Source: Thiomicrorhabdus indica (GTDB lineage Bacteria > Pseudomonadota > Gammaproteobacteria > Thiomicrospirales > Thiomicrospiraceae). Taken from it: DNA of 64,000 nt. The position numbers and the translations under genes are program-made. The notes under the pieces are model-generated. The model was not told the origin of the DNA, made no database searches, and saw only the letters and a list, made by a program, of their open reading frames with translations. Positions 27,101 through 38,296 of this stretch are shown here, in pieces (positions within the stretch are counted from its first letter, which is position 1; each line of letters opens with the position of its first letter). Location of the stretch: positions 310,001-374,000 of the forward strand of contig NZ_CP033040.1 in assembly GCF_004293625.1 (NCBI RefSeq), in the 5' to 3' direction.

Positions 27101-27301
27101 ACGACCATTGCTGGCTTAACGCCTTTATTGTTTGAAACGTCTTTGCAAGCGCAATTCTTAATTCCAATGGCCACAGCGATTGCGTTTGGATTGATGTTCT
27201 CGACCTTGTTAATTTTGCTGGTCATTCCTGCAATGTTGTCAATTTACGAACAGTTCTATTTGAAAGTGCATCGGAGAGACGAGGTTTATAACGCAGTTTA
27301 A
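24119..27301 (+). CDS. RND family efflux permease (AcrB/MexB superfamily)
   Basis: A 1060-aa inner-membrane proton-driven exporter. It has twelve expected helices and two large periplasmic loops; the proton-relay Asp pair is visible in helix four (ALGIIVDDAIVVGEDALAH). Other family marks are PGANAEDVESSVTEPIER near the N-terminus, RMLGPVTASSLTTVAAFLPL, and FFGLSGIVVNDSIILVSFY in the second half. The protein is nearer the broad multidrug/hydrophobe-amphiphile branch than the heavy-metal CusA branch, because no Met-rich metal site stands out. Substrate unknown. Two palindrome copies (24841, 25129) both read LPAG. A hairpin built on a third copy ends the operon. Confidence 0.92.
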   Translation: MSSTTSKSDSVANTDDNLDQDFQIKEKQFKSHGVIGLFARHKVAPNLLMIIMILAGIVALLKMNVQFFPNFELDYASVRVVWPGANAEDVESSVTEPIERVLRNLDNLDEMTSTSGMGVATISLKFNEGTNMIEALDQINQRVSELRNLPQDAQKPIIERIVRYESVARMLVISENGDLQELRPLVRQFERELLDRGIDKVGFVGLPTEEMAVEISQDTLEKYQLSFESVGNQLAGMSRDLPAGTVGDNDSVRELRALEQKRDEIAFEQTSVITNDYQTLTLGDLGEVERRAVKDAAYLQVEGFPAVEMQLQRAENGDTLKSSEVLQQWMLETEPQLPAGVRLQVYDETWSLVQQRIMLLVNNGVGGLILVVLILYVFMNGRVAFWIAVGIPVSFMATLMIVYLAGGSINMISLFGLIMALGIIVDDAIVVGEDALAHHERGEPALQAAEGGAHRMLGPVTASSLTTVAAFLPLMIVGGEVGNILFAIPLVIIAVIFASLIESFTVLPGHLRHALHKVEPAKEGSIRYKLDSKIDHFRHHQFRLVIRWVLAHRTITISSAIAMMIFVVALFAGGRLGFVFFPSPESNKLAADARFVAGTSAEESARYVERLYQALREAEAELEPGIVKVAVVNFNKTSRQSGANFGGVNIELIDSGDRETRNEELIRVWKEKAGTVPGLDLLTIEAPRMGPPGSDIDIRLSGAATDNLKQASLELQEVVSQIPGVLSIRDDLPYGRDQLIYQLTPQGEALGFTYSSVGRQLSDAFSGRLVQIFTDREDEVEVRLQFPRHEQMSLATLNRMQVVAPNGQRVPLRTVVTWQTQRGFDVIRHVDGQLTVNVIGEVDKTVNNANRILAQLEQSTLRELESKYGLTYSIEGQKARQAETMGDMKIGLLIGLAIIYIVLAWVFGSYGWPLVVMMAIPFGLVGAIMGHWWMGIDMTILSLFGFFGLSGIVVNDSIILVSFYKQLRTAGLSVNQALEEAAVQRVRAVLLTSLTTIAGLTPLLFETSLQAQFLIPMATAIAFGLMFSTLLILLVIPAMLSIYEQFYLKVHRRDEVYNAV

Positions 27302-27334
27302 AACGTTACTTGTTGTTTGTATTCATTCATTTTT

Positions 27335-27365
27335 AAAAGCTACCGGCCGGTGGCTTTTATTTTTT
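27335..27365 (+). terminator. Terminator built around an ACCGGCCGGT palindrome
   Basis: AAAAGC, T, ACCGGCCGGT, G, GCTTTT and then a T-rich tail; the T/G pair would wobble in RNA. It lies 34 bases after the RND stop. The other 310 bases before tkt contain no gene; TTGATG, 17 bases, GAGAAT (about 27539-27567) is a weak promoter candidate for tkt. Confidence 0.7.
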
Positions 27366-27678
27366 GTAAAGAAAGTGTCACTCAAGTCAGAAAACGACTA
27401 TTGCAGAATGGTTTTTCTCTGAAATCACCACGCAATCTATTGTGTCAAAAAGTGATCTTGGTCGCTAGATAGCTGATTTTTAATGAGATTTGCTGTTGGT
27501 GTGCGAATCGTTTTCCATGATGCGATGATAAGAAAACTTGATGCAAATGCCGTTTTGAGAGAGAATACAGCACCAAATTTATACCGTGGCGAAATCTAAG
27601 TTGCGAATTTCACTGGTAAAGTCGCCTTTTTATTCGTCACGGTTCACCGAATTTTTATTTAAAAATTGAGGAAAATCT

Positions 27679-29667
27679 ATGGCAACTCGTAGAGATCTAG
27701 CTAACGCTATCCGCGCTTTAAGTATGGACGCGGTTCAAAAAGCCAACTCTGGTCACCCAGGTGCACCAATGGGTATGGCAGACATCGCTGAAGTATTGTG
27801 GAATAGCCACATGAAATATAACCCGACCAATGCAAATTGGGCGGATCGCGACCGTTTCGTTCTTTCTAACGGTCACGGCTCAATGCTTATTTACTCTCTA
27901 CTACACTTGACTGGTTTCGACCTAAGCATGGAAGACATTAAGCAGTTCCGTCAATTACACGCTAAAACTGCAGGTCACCCTGAGTATGGCTATGCGGAAG
28001 GTATTGAAACGACGACTGGTCCTCTAGGTCAAGGTATTACTAACGCTGTAGGTATGGCGATTGCTGAGCGTACGCTTGCTGCACAATTCAACAAGCCTGG
28101 TCATGAAATCGTAGATCACCACACTTATGTGTTCATGGGTGATGGTTGTTTGATGGAAGGTCTTTCACACGAATCGTGTGCAATGGCCGGGACTCTTGGT
28201 CTTGGTAAATTGATCGCTTTCTGGGATGACAACGATATCTCTATCGACGGTAACATTGGTGATTGGATGGAGAAAGGTGTTCCAGGTCGCTTCAATGCGT
28301 ATGACTGGCACGTAATTCCAAATGTTGATGGTCATGATCCAGAGGCAATTGATAAGGCAATCGCAGAAGCGAAGTCTGTTACAGATAAGCCATCTTTAAT
28401 CTGTACTAAGACCGTGATTGGCTACGGTTCTCCAAACAAGTGTGGTACATACTCTTGTCACGGTGCGCCACTAGGTGATGATGAAATCGCGCTGGTTCGT
28501 AAAGAGCTAGGCTGGACTGCGGGTCCTTTCGAAATTCCAGAAGATGTTTACGCTGGATGGGATCACAAAGAACAAGGCCAAAAAGACGAAGCAGCTTGGA
28601 ATGAAAAATTCGCAGCTTATAAAGCAGAATTCCCAGCTGAAGCAGCTGAATTTGAACGTCGTATGGCAGGTGAGCTTCCTGCGAACTTCGAAGTTGAAAT
28701 GGATAAGTTTATTGCGGATACTCAAGCTGAGTCTCCAAAAATTGCTTCTCGTCAAGCGTCTCAAAAAGCAATCGAGAAGTTGGGTGAAATCCTTCCAGAA
28801 ATGTTCGGTGGTTCAGCTGACTTGACAGGTTCCAACCTAACAAACTGGTCGAAGATGGTGAAAGTTAACCGTGAAAACGCTAACGGTAACTACCTATCTT
28901 GGGGTGTTCGTGAATTCGGTATGGCGCACATGATGAACGGTATGGTTCTTCATGGTGGTTTCAAAGTATTTGGTGGAACATTCTTCATGTTTATGGAGTT
29001 CATGCGTAACGCTCTACGTATGTCTGCATTGATGAAAATCGGTACGATCTATGTTTACACGCATGATTCTATTGGTCTAGGGGAAGATGGTCCGACTCAC
29101 CAACCAGTTGAGCAGATGGCGACGATGCGCGTTATCCCTAACTTCCAAACTTGGCGTGGTTGTGATGCGGTTGAATCTGCGGTTTCTTGGAAAATCGCTA
29201 TGATGCGTAACGATGCTCCAACTGCACTTGTCTTCTCTCGCCAAGCACTTGAGCCAATGCCTCGTACGGCAGAGCAAGTTGCGAATATCGAGAAAGGTGG
29301 TTACGTACTGAAAGATTGTGAAGGCACGCCTGATCTGATCATTATTGCGACAGGTTCTGAAGTCGGTCTAGCAGTTGAGTCTGCAGAAGCGATGGAGGCA
29401 AATGTTCGTGTGGTTTCTATGCCTTGTACAAACGCATTTGATGAGCAAGATCAAGCTTATAAAGATTCGGTTCTTATTCCTGGTGTTAAGCGTGTTGCTG
29501 TTGAAGCTGGCGTGAAAGATTCTTGGTATAAGTATGTTGGTCTAGACGGTGATGTTGTTGGTATGACTACTTTTGGTGAGTCTGCACCAGCTGGCGAACT
29601 ATTCAAAGAGTTTGGTTTCACGGTTGAGAATGTTGTTGCGACTTGTAACAAAGTTCTAGGTAAGTAA
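27679..29667 (+). CDS. tkt: Transketolase
   Basis: Moves two-carbon units between sugar phosphates; in the Calvin cycle it helps rebuild ribulose 5-phosphate. The 662-aa protein is full length, with ThDP-binding signatures: [46 protein letters not shown], the Mg/ThDP motif GDGCLMEG with a downstream Asn in DDNDISIDG, and the pyrimidine-domain [11 protein letters not shown] and [19 protein letters not shown] lies eight bases before the ATG. It starts the tkt-gap-pgk-pyk-fba train, all one strand. Codon use is strongly biased (Leu mainly CTA/CTT) and no palindrome copy is present. Confidence 0.96.
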   Translation: MATRRDLANAIRALSMDAVQKANSGHPGAPMGMADIAEVLWNSHMKYNPTNANWADRDRFVLSNGHGSMLIYSLLHLTGFDLSMEDIKQFRQLHAKTAGHPEYGYAEGIETTTGPLGQGITNAVGMAIAERTLAAQFNKPGHEIVDHHTYVFMGDGCLMEGLSHESCAMAGTLGLGKLIAFWDDNDISIDGNIGDWMEKGVPGRFNAYDWHVIPNVDGHDPEAIDKAIAEAKSVTDKPSLICTKTVIGYGSPNKCGTYSCHGAPLGDDEIALVRKELGWTAGPFEIPEDVYAGWDHKEQGQKDEAAWNEKFAAYKAEFPAEAAEFERRMAGELPANFEVEMDKFIADTQAESPKIASRQASQKAIEKLGEILPEMFGGSADLTGSNLTNWSKMVKVNRENANGNYLSWGVREFGMAHMMNGMVLHGGFKVFGGTFFMFMEFMRNALRMSALMKIGTIYVYTHDSIGLGEDGPTHQPVEQMATMRVIPNFQTWRGCDAVESAVSWKIAMMRNDAPTALVFSRQALEPMPRTAEQVANIEKGGYVLKDCEGTPDLIIIATGSEVGLAVESAEAMEANVRVVSMPCTNAFDEQDQAYKDSVLIPGVKRVAVEAGVKDSWYKYVGLDGDVVGMTTFGESAPAGELFKEFGFTVENVVATCNKVLGK

Positions 29668-29815
29668 TTCATCTGCTAGAACGGCGACTTTGGTGTTGGG
29701 CTTGGTAGTCGTGTATTTCAATACACTCCTGCAGCCCGCCTGGAATTAACCCGTCCTAGCAGCAAATGAACATAATCGCCTTGCTCAGTCGCGAGCTAAA
29801 CGATTATTGAAATTC

Positions 29816-30927
<1,112 letters not shown>

Positions 30928-30970
30928 TTTGGGGTTCATTCCATTAGTGAGTAATTTCGTTGTTGCTTCT

Positions 30971-31001
30971 GGCTCTCGTGTACGAATAGTACACGTCGAG
31001 C
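30971..31001. repeat. Hairpin in the gap-pgk spacer
   Basis: CGTGTAC (30977-30983), five bases, GTACACG (30989-30995), extended with an asymmetric GCTC/GAGC outer pair. AATTTC near 30952 and GAAATT near 31013 could close a larger outer stem. Nothing coding is seen in the 410-base spacer 30917-31326. Confidence 0.55.
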
Positions 31002-31110
31002 GAAGCGCCTAGAAATTCCTTCGCTACTGGACGAACACAGTGATTTGAGGATTTGTTTTCTAACTTTTCCTCAAATTAAATTTCCTTTTGTGAATTTTCT
31101 AAACCAACTC

Positions 31111-31233
31111 AAAACTTATTTTAAAAAGCGTTGAAGGCCATCGGTGGCCTGAGTCGTACCCAAAGGGCATAAAAGCCCGCAGGATGAGTTTATACCGCAA
31201 GGGTACAAGTAGCGTCTTTTTAAAATGAGGTTT
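31111..31233 (-). repeat. Structured intergenic repeat, longer copy
   Basis: Read on the minus strand it shares, in order, AAAAGACGC, ATAAACTCATCCT, GGG, CTCAGGCCA, GGCCTTCAACG and TTTT with the element at 59994-60087. Its outer arms (ACTTATTTTAAAAAG and CTTTTTAAAATGAGG) pair with each other but differ in sequence from the arms of the other copy. It sits in the leader region of pgk. Confidence 0.6.
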
Positions 31234-31326
31234 AGTGTTGGTTCTCAGTTGAGAGTTTGTAAAAGCAAGTTTAATTAATCTTCGTATCGTTTATTCGATA
31301 CTAAATTTATAAAAAGAGGACTCAAC

Positions 31327-32508
31327 ATGTCTGTATTAAAGATGTCTGATCTTGATTTAGCTGGTAAGCGCGTTCTAATTCGTGAAGACCTAAACGTTCC
31401 AGTTAAAGATGGTAAAGTTACTTCTGATGCGCGTATCCGTGCTTCATTACCAACCATGAAAATGGCTGCTGAAGCCGGTGCGAAAGTAATGCTTATGTCT
31501 CATCTTGGTCGACCAACCGAAGGTGAATATGCTGAAGAGTTCTCTCTTGCTCCAGTTGCAGCAGATCTTTCTGAAAAACTAGGTAAAGAAGTTCGTCTTG
31601 TTAAAGATTACCTTGATGGTAACGTTGAAGTGGCGGATGGTGAAATCGTTCTACTAGAAAACGTTCGTTTCAATGTAGGTGAAAAGAAAAACGCTGAAGA
31701 TCTATCTAAGAAATATGCATCACTTTGTGATGTATATGTAATGGATGCTTTTGGTACAGCTCACCGTGCGCAGGCTTCTACTCACGGTGCGGGCGCATTT
31801 GCAGAAACAGCGTGTGCAGGCCCACTTCTAGCAGCAGAGCTAGATGCACTAGGTAAAGCTCTTAACAATCCAGCGCGCCCAATGGTTGCTATTGTTGGTG
31901 GTTCAAAAGTTTCTACTAAGCTAACGGTTCTAGAATCTCTATCTGAAAAAGTTGATCAGTTAGTTGTTGGTGGTGGTATCGCGAATACTTTCATCGAAGC
32001 AGCGGGTTATAACGTTGGTAAGTCTCTGTCTGAAACAGACTTAGTTCCTACTTGTAAAAAACTGAACGAAATCATGGAATCTCGCGGTGCGGCAATTCCT
32101 TTGGCATCAGACGTAGTTTGCGGTAAAGAATTTTCTGAATCTGCGGCTGCAGAAACTAAAAATGTTTCTGAAACGGCTGATGACGATATGATTTTCGATA
32201 TCGGTCCAGATTCGGCAGCTGAATTGGCTGAAATCATCAAAAACGCTGGTACGGTTGTGTGGAATGGTCCAGTGGGCGTATTCGAATTTGACCAGTTTGG
32301 TGAAGGAACGAAAGCAATCTCTATGGCGATTGCGGAATCTTCAGCGTTCTCTATCGCCGGTGGTGGTGATACTCTAGCTGCAATTGATAAATATGACATT
32401 GCCGATAAAGTTTCTTACATCTCTACAGGTGGTGGTGCTTTCCTAGAGTTCTTGGAAGGTAAAAAACTACCAGCGGTTGAAATGCTAGAACAGGCAGCTG
32501 CGAAGTAA
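31327..32508 (+). CDS. pgk: Phosphoglycerate kinase
   Basis: Phosphorylates 3-phosphoglycerate with ATP in the Calvin cycle. The 393-aa length is standard. Visible marks are [20 protein letters not shown], the substrate site [51 protein letters not shown], and the nucleotide region [14 protein letters not shown] and [14 protein letters not shown] lies upstream of the ATG. The usual DAFGTAHR is intact. Strong codon bias with CTA for Leu. A perfect terminator follows 12 bases after the stop. Confidence 0.95.
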   Translation: MSVLKMSDLDLAGKRVLIREDLNVPVKDGKVTSDARIRASLPTMKMAAEAGAKVMLMSHLGRPTEGEYAEEFSLAPVAADLSEKLGKEVRLVKDYLDGNVEVADGEIVLLENVRFNVGEKKNAEDLSKKYASLCDVYVMDAFGTAHRAQASTHGAGAFAETACAGPLLAAELDALGKALNNPARPMVAIVGGSKVSTKLTVLESLSEKVDQLVVGGGIANTFIEAAGYNVGKSLSETDLVPTCKKLNEIMESRGAAIPLASDVVCGKEFSESAAAETKNVSETADDDMIFDIGPDSAAELAEIIKNAGTVVWNGPVGVFEFDQFGEGTKAISMAIAESSAFSIAGGGDTLAAIDKYDIADKVSYISTGGGAFLEFLEGKKLPAVEMLEQAAAK

Positions 32509-32519
32509 ATTACTTCATG

Positions 32520-32542
32520 AGCCAGGCAATCGCCTGGCTTTT
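32520..32542 (+). terminator. Rho-independent terminator after pgk
   Basis: AGCCAGGC, loop AATC, GCCTGGCT, TTT. A second weaker hairpin (CAGCC, AGGC, GGCTG) lies near 32605-32620 in the leader of pyk. Confidence 0.85.
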
Positions 32543-32697
32543 CACACTTTTTATACTTAATTTGGCAGAAGCGAATAGGGTGACTCGTCAAGTATGTTTA
32601 TCGCAAACCACAGCCAGGCGGCTGCGGTGATGATGCGGTAAGTCTATTTCGCGAGACATCTTCTGTGGATGCCGTTTTTAAAAGGAAATAAAAACAC

Positions 32698-34143
32698 ATG
32701 TCTAACCTTGGTTTAAAACGTACCAAAATTGTTGCAACGCTTGGACCAGCAACTGACCGCGAAGGCGAGTTGGAAAAAATGATTCAATCTGGATTGGATG
32801 TTGTTCGTATCAACATGTCGCACGGAAACCCAGAAGAGCATAAAGCGCGTGCGCAACGTGTTCGCGAATTAGCAGAAAAGTTTGATCACGAAGTCGGTGT
32901 ATTGGTTGATCTTCAAGGGCCAAAAATTCGTATTGCGCGATTTGCAGAAGATAAGATTTTCTTGAATACAGGTGACAAGTTTGCCTTAGATAATAATGTT
33001 GATAAAAACTCTGGTAATCAACATGAAGTGGGTTTGACCTACAAAAACCTGCCTTATGATGTGAAACCTGGTGATAAGTTATTACTGGATGACGGTCGTT
33101 TGGTTTTTCAAGTTGATAACGTTGAAGGCGAGCGTGTAAATACAACGGTAATCGTTGGTGGCGCATTATCGAACAACAAAGGTATCAACTTGTCTGGTGG
33201 TGGTCTTTCAGCTGCTGCACTGACGGATAAAGATAAAGAGGATATTATTACGGCGGCAGAGATTGGCGCAGACTATCTTGCATTATCCTTCCCTCGTTCA
33301 GCTGAAGATGTTGAATATTGCCGTTCACTGGCACAAAAAGCCGGTTTGAATTGCGCCATTGTCTCTAAAGTTGAGCGTGCTGAAGCGGTTGCTGATGATG
33401 CGACGCTTGATGGGATTATTCTAGCTTCTGACGTTATTATGATCGCTCGTGGTGATTTGGGTGTTGAAGTCGGCGATGCACAACTACCAGCACTTCAAAA
33501 GAAAATGATTAAACGGTCACGCCAATTGAATCGTGTCACCATTACAGCAACGCAAATGATGGAAACCATGATTGAAAATGCGATTCCTACACGTGCAGAA
33601 GTTTTCGATGTTGCGAACGCTGTAATGGATGGTACGGATGCGGTTATGTTGTCAGGTGAGACGGCAACAGGTCGATCTCCAAGCTTGGTCATCGAAACCA
33701 TGGGGCGCATTTGTCGTGAGGCTGAAAAGCAACGATCAGCTCGTGAATCGACGCACCGTATTGATGAATCGTTTACTGCGGTTGATGAAACGGTTGCTAT
33801 GGCGGCCATGTATGCAGCAAACCATTTTGATATCAAAGCAATTGTTGCCTTGACTGAATCTGGTAATACAGCATTGCTGATGTCGCGTATTTCTTCAGGT
33901 AAGCCGATTATTGCGTTAACACCTCACAAAGAAACTCGCCGTAAAGTAACTCTTTATCGCGGCGTTTATCCTTCATCTGTGGATTTTGATGGTGTCACAG
34001 AAGATGAGACGCGTGATGAAGTGGTTAAACTTATTAAAAAATATGGTATCGCTAAAGAAGGTGAAATGATTCTCTTAACTCGTGGTGAAAGTCGCGGCTT
34101 GATGGGCGGTACGAATATGTTGGAAATTATTAAGATTTCTTAA
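32698..34143 (+). CDS. pyk: Pyruvate kinase, type II
   Basis: Converts phosphoenolpyruvate and ADP to pyruvate and ATP. The 481-aa protein has TKIVATLGPATD, VVRINMSHGNPEEHK, DLQGPKIRIARF, the K/Mg site SKVERAEAVAD, MIARGDLGVEVG, and TATQMMETMIENAIPTRAEV with VMDGTDAVMLSGETA. AAAGGA precedes the ATG. Its place inside a Calvin/gluconeogenic set fits an autotroph that must draw fixed carbon out to pyruvate. The C-terminal domain (about 350-481) is of the length that binds effectors, but the effector is not readable from sequence. Codon bias is milder than in gap or pgk. A palindrome copy follows 34 bases after the stop. Confidence 0.95.
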   Translation: MSNLGLKRTKIVATLGPATDREGELEKMIQSGLDVVRINMSHGNPEEHKARAQRVRELAEKFDHEVGVLVDLQGPKIRIARFAEDKIFLNTGDKFALDNNVDKNSGNQHEVGLTYKNLPYDVKPGDKLLLDDGRLVFQVDNVEGERVNTTVIVGGALSNNKGINLSGGGLSAAALTDKDKEDIITAAEIGADYLALSFPRSAEDVEYCRSLAQKAGLNCAIVSKVERAEAVADDATLDGIILASDVIMIARGDLGVEVGDAQLPALQKKMIKRSRQLNRVTITATQMMETMIENAIPTRAEVFDVANAVMDGTDAVMLSGETATGRSPSLVIETMGRICREAEKQRSARESTHRIDESFTAVDETVAMAAMYAANHFDIKAIVALTESGNTALLMSRISSGKPIIALTPHKETRRKVTLYRGVYPSSVDFDGVTEDETRDEVVKLIKKYGIAKEGEMILLTRGESRGLMGGTNMLEIIKIS

Positions 34144-34279
34144 TTTAAATTAAATTTGCCTCAGAGCGGCATAAATACCGGCCGGTAGATTCTTATTCAA
34201 GATTTTCAGGTTTGGTGTGAATAGAAAAGCTTGGTAGAATAGCCAAAATTTTTTGAAACTAAAGATAGGAGTCACGCAC

Positions 34280-35344
34280 ATGGCGATGATTACACTTCGT
34301 GAATTAATGGATTACGCAGCAGAAAATAACTTTGGTATGCCTGCGTTCAACGTAAACAACATGGAACAAGTACGCGCAATCATGCGTGCTGCGGACAAAT
34401 GTAACTCTCCAGTTATCCTTCAAGGTTCTGCTGGTGCACGTAAATACGCGGGTGAGCCAATGTTACGTCACCTAATCGAGGGTGCTGTAGAGATGTTCCC
34501 ACACATTCCTGTTGTTATGCACCAAGATCACGGTTCTGATGAAGGTGTATGTCTACGCGCTATCCAATCTGGCTTCACGTCAGTCATGATGGATGGTTCT
34601 CTAGAGTCTGACATGAAAACTCCTGCTTCTTATGAGTACAATCGTGATATCACTGCAGCTGTAGTAAAAATGGCTCACGCTGGCGGTGTTACTGTTGAAG
34701 GTGAGCTAGGTTGTCTAGGTTCTCTTGAAACCGGTATGATGGGTGAAGAAGACGGTCACGGTTCTGATGAGAAGCTTGACGCTGATGCACTTCTAACAGA
34801 TCCAGAAGAAGCAGCGCAATTCGTTAAAGAAACAAACGTTGACTGTCTAGCGGTTGCGGTTGGTACTTCTCACGGTGCTTATAAATTTACTTCTAAGCCT
34901 TCTGATGACGTTCTACGTATTGACCGTATCAAAGAAATCCACGAGCGTATCCCTGATACTCACATCGTAATGCATGGTTCTTCTTCTGTTCCAGAAGAGT
35001 GGTTGGAAACAATCAATAACTACGGTGGTGATATGGGTCAAACTTATGGTGTACCTGTTGATGCAATCGTTGAAGGGATCAAGTACGGTGTTCGTAAAGT
35101 AAACATTGATACTGATCTACGTATGGCTTCTACTGGTGCGGTTCGTAAACACCTAGAAGAAAACAAATCAAACTTCGATCCACGTAAATTCTTAAAAGCG
35201 GCTGAAGATGCGATGATGGAAATCTGTGCAGCACGTTTTGAAGCGTTTGGTTGCGCGGGTCACGCTGATAAGATCAAGTCTCTTGGTCTAGAAACTATGC
35301 AAGCTCGTTATGCTGCAGGTGAATTAGACCAGCGCGTAAAATAA
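34280..35344 (+). CDS. fba: Class II fructose-bisphosphate aldolase, CbbA type
   Basis: Condenses triose phosphates to fructose 1,6-bisphosphate and likely also makes sedoheptulose 1,7-bisphosphate in the Calvin cycle. The 354-aa protein has metal ligands in [34 protein letters not shown] and [13 protein letters not shown], and the glycine-rich [15 protein letters not shown]. This is the CbbA/autotroph branch. The ATG at 34280 has AGGAG eight bases upstream; the in-frame ATG at 34253 does not. Heavily biased codons (CTA Leu, CGT Arg). It ends the glycolytic train, with a double-palindrome terminator just after it. Confidence 0.95.
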   Translation: MAMITLRELMDYAAENNFGMPAFNVNNMEQVRAIMRAADKCNSPVILQGSAGARKYAGEPMLRHLIEGAVEMFPHIPVVMHQDHGSDEGVCLRAIQSGFTSVMMDGSLESDMKTPASYEYNRDITAAVVKMAHAGGVTVEGELGCLGSLETGMMGEEDGHGSDEKLDADALLTDPEEAAQFVKETNVDCLAVAVGTSHGAYKFTSKPSDDVLRIDRIKEIHERIPDTHIVMHGSSSVPEEWLETINNYGGDMGQTYGVPVDAIVEGIKYGVRKVNIDTDLRMASTGAVRKHLEENKSNFDPRKFLKAAEDAMMEICAARFEAFGCAGHADKIKSLGLETMQARYAAGELDQRVK

Positions 35345-35375
35345 TTAATTTTTAAAAATTAATTACGTTACAAAG

Positions 35376-35414
35376 AAACCGGCCGGTAAAGTTTTTACCG
35401 GCCGGTTTTTTTTC
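35376..35414 (+). terminator. Terminator made from two palindrome copies
   Basis: Two perfect ACCGGCCGGT copies (35378-35387 and 35397-35406) with A-rich flank on the left and T-rich on the right pair as AAACCGGCCGGTAAA against TTTACCGGCCGGTTT, followed by a T-run. It lies 32 bases after the fba stop. Confidence 0.85.
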
Positions 35415-35578
35415 GTCTGGAGAAAATAGGCCTATAAGTGAAGAATCGTATACCAATCGTAGGTGGATGCATTAAAATCAAAAAAAGTTGATAAAGAATT
35501 AGTTTTAAATTTATAAGAGCCTCTATATCAAGCGTTTAGCGTTAATATAAAGCTTTGGTCTGCAGAAGGAGTGGAATT

Positions 35579-38218
35579 ATGTTGAAAACCCTTAAAGCAA
35601 AGTTGATTGCAAGTTTTGTTGTAATCAACGTACTGATTATTGGGAGTTCAAGTTTCAATTATTTGAAGGTTTCGGAAAGTGCTGGGGCATTTAAAGAATA
35701 TCGACAAATGGCAAGAGTATCTGTAAATAGTGGTGTGATTGCTACAAATCTATTGCAAATGCGAATGGCTGTTAAAGATTATTTAGCGGCAGACTCAATG
35801 GAATCCGTTATGCGCTTTAATACGGGTTATGAAAAAACCATGATTTCTATTGATGAAGCGAAAAATATTACCTCTGATTCTGAGCAGGAAGTGTTGTTGG
35901 ATAAGCTTAAAAAAGAGCTTGCTGAATATAAGAAGCATTTTGAAGACGTCCAAGTCTTTACAGAGAAAGCAAATGATATTGTTCATAACACACTTAATGT
36001 TCAAGGTGTTGAGATGGAGGAAACTCTAACAACAATTATGCGATCCGCCTATAAAAATATGGTTTTTGAAGCTCAGAATAGTTCTGCAGAGGCATTGAGA
36101 ACACTTTTATTGGCGCGGTTATACACGGTAAAGTTTATTGAGTCCAATAATCAAGATGATATGGAGCGTGTTCAGGCTGAATTTGCTAAGTTGACAAACC
36201 AACTTGACCTATTGATGTCCGACATTTCATCCCCAAATGGTTTAAGTGCGCTGGGAAAATTGAAAGATGTTATTTCAGTTTATACTCAAGCAGTAGACAA
36301 CCTATATGCAACAGTTAATCAAAGCAATGCAATAGAGAATAATTTACATATTTTGGGTCCTGAAATGGCCAGCGAATCGGCTGAAATTCAATCCCTTTCC
36401 AAAGCGAAGCAGGATCAGTTAGGTCCACAGATTCAATCGAACAATGAAAATATTTTGATGATGGTGCTGGTTGTTTCGGCAATCATTATTTTATTTGGTT
36501 TAATTGTGGCGATTATTATCCCTCGTTTGATTTCATCAGGAATTCAATCTATCCAAAATACTTTGCGAGAAATTGAGGAAACAGGGCGATTTGATATTAA
36601 AGCTGATGAGTCGCGTGATGATGAAATTGGCGAGATGGCACGGGTGTTAAATGAGACTCTGACAACGATTGGTCACGCATTAAATGAGGCTAATGGAGTG
36701 GTGTCAGCTTTAGCAGCCGGTGATTTCAGTAAACGAATTTCAATCAATGTGCATGGTGATTTGGATACCTTGAAACAAGGGATTAATAATTCTGTGCATT
36801 CCATTGAAGAAACGATGAAAGAAATCGAAATCGTGATGGATGCTATGAGTAATGGCTACTTTGATGTCGATACCAATGCCAATGTAAAAGGGCAATTCAA
36901 ACGTATCATGGAAAATACAGCCTTTACCATGAACGGTCTTAATCTAATTATTAACGACATTACAGATTCAATGCATAAAATGCAAAATGGTGATTTTACA
37001 GCACGTGTGAACGCAGATGCTAAGGGTCAGTTGGAAGAGTTAAAAACGAATGTAAATCTATCAATGGAGGCATTGGAGCTTGCGATTGAAGATATTACCG
37101 AAATGGTTGTAGCGCAATCTAAGGGTGATTTAACAAACCAAATTACCAATGATTATCGAGGCCAGTTGGATACCCTTAAAAACGCAATTAACAGCTCTGT
37201 AAGTCGTTTGGCAAATGTGGTCTCTCAAGCGTTGAATGCAACGCAGGTGGTTGCAGGTGCGGCGGATGAGGTTTCTAAAGGTTCACTTGACTTAAGTGAT
37301 CGAGTACAGCAACAAGCTTCAGCATTGGAGCAAACCTCGGCAACAATGGATGAAATGAATTCCGCTGTTCAGGGGAATAGCAAGAATGCCCAGCAAGCGA
37401 GTCAAGTAGCTCTTGAGGTGCAAAATCGTGCGAATGATGGTGCTAAGGTCATGCAAGAAACTATTGGAGCAATGAGCGCAATTCAGGAGTCAAGTCATAA
37501 GATTGCCGACATTGTTAATTTGATTGATGGTATTGCCTTCCAGACCAATTTATTAGCCTTAAATGCTGCGGTAGAGGCTGCTCGAGCTGGTGAACATGGA
37601 CGAGGTTTTGCAGTGGTTGCGGGTGAAGTTCGTTCTTTAGCTCAAAAGTCTGCTGAAGCTGCAAAAGATATTAAGTCATTAATTGAGGAGAGTGTGAGTC
37701 GAATTGATCAAGGCAGTCAGCTTGCCACTCAATCAGGAGATATGCTCACTGAAATTAATCATGAGATTGAATCATTCACGAAAATGATTGGTGATATTGC
37801 ACAAGCATCAGAAGAGCAAGCAGAAGGGGTGAACCAGGTTCATGCTGCTATCGGTCAAATTGATTCGGTAACTCAACAGAATGCTGCGTTAGTTGAAGAA
37901 ACTTCGGCTGCGGCAGCAAGCATGACTGAGCAGTCTGAAATTCTCAAGGAAGATATGAGCTTCTTTAAGATTGATGCCAGTAGAACACAGCGTGTTGCAG
38001 AGGGACAGCGTTTAGTTGATTCTTCGTCAAAATCGAAAGGGTCTGTTCCACAAATAGAAAAACCTGCTCCAACTAAGGTGGCAGCGGTTAAGCATGAGGT
38101 TAGAAAAGTTGCATCCAAACCTGAAGTGAAGCAGTCCAAAAATGAAGGGTTGAAGACTTTTAATAAGGCCACGGAAAGTAATTCTGCTAACCAAGATGAG
38201 CAGTGGGATGAGTTTTAA
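35579..38218 (+). CDS. Methyl-accepting chemotaxis protein with repeated HAMP-like segments
   Basis: An 879-aa inner-membrane chemoreceptor. TM1 is near residues 8-26, a helical periplasmic sensor spans about 27-300, and TM2 is MMVLVVSAIIILFGLIVAII. After the first HAMP come two or three more HAMP-like units (FSKRISINVHGDLDTLKQGI, FDVDTNANVKGQFKRIME, FTARVNADAKGQLEELKTN, LTNQITNDYRGQLDTLK), then the signalling hairpin with FQTNLLALNAAVEAARAGEH. The C-terminus is DEQWDEF, which fits the xWxxF tether that binds CheR/CheB. ATG 35579 has AGGAG eight bases upstream. It lies alone between fba and cbbL. The ligand is unknown; inorganic carbon, oxygen or sulfur species are guesses from position. Confidence 0.9.
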   Translation: MLKTLKAKLIASFVVINVLIIGSSSFNYLKVSESAGAFKEYRQMARVSVNSGVIATNLLQMRMAVKDYLAADSMESVMRFNTGYEKTMISIDEAKNITSDSEQEVLLDKLKKELAEYKKHFEDVQVFTEKANDIVHNTLNVQGVEMEETLTTIMRSAYKNMVFEAQNSSAEALRTLLLARLYTVKFIESNNQDDMERVQAEFAKLTNQLDLLMSDISSPNGLSALGKLKDVISVYTQAVDNLYATVNQSNAIENNLHILGPEMASESAEIQSLSKAKQDQLGPQIQSNNENILMMVLVVSAIIILFGLIVAIIIPRLISSGIQSIQNTLREIEETGRFDIKADESRDDEIGEMARVLNETLTTIGHALNEANGVVSALAAGDFSKRISINVHGDLDTLKQGINNSVHSIEETMKEIEIVMDAMSNGYFDVDTNANVKGQFKRIMENTAFTMNGLNLIINDITDSMHKMQNGDFTARVNADAKGQLEELKTNVNLSMEALELAIEDITEMVVAQSKGDLTNQITNDYRGQLDTLKNAINSSVSRLANVVSQALNATQVVAGAADEVSKGSLDLSDRVQQQASALEQTSATMDEMNSAVQGNSKNAQQASQVALEVQNRANDGAKVMQETIGAMSAIQESSHKIADIVNLIDGIAFQTNLLALNAAVEAARAGEHGRGFAVVAGEVRSLAQKSAEAAKDIKSLIEESVSRIDQGSQLATQSGDMLTEINHEIESFTKMIGDIAQASEEQAEGVNQVHAAIGQIDSVTQQNAALVEETSAAAASMTEQSEILKEDMSFFKIDASRTQRVAEGQRLVDSSSKSKGSVPQIEKPAPTKVAAVKHEVRKVASKPEVKQSKNEGLKTFNKATESNSANQDEQWDEF

Positions 38219-38263
38219 ATAGGATGATTCAGGAATAAGGTCGAATGACCGGCCGTATTTTTC

Positions 38264-38296
38264 AAAAAAACCAAGGTTGAAAACCTTGGTTTTTTT
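38264..38296 (+). terminator. Rho-independent terminator after the chemoreceptor
   Basis: AAACCAAGGTT, loop GAA, AACCTTGGTTTTTTT. It isolates the chemoreceptor from the cbbL promoter region. Confidence 0.9.
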
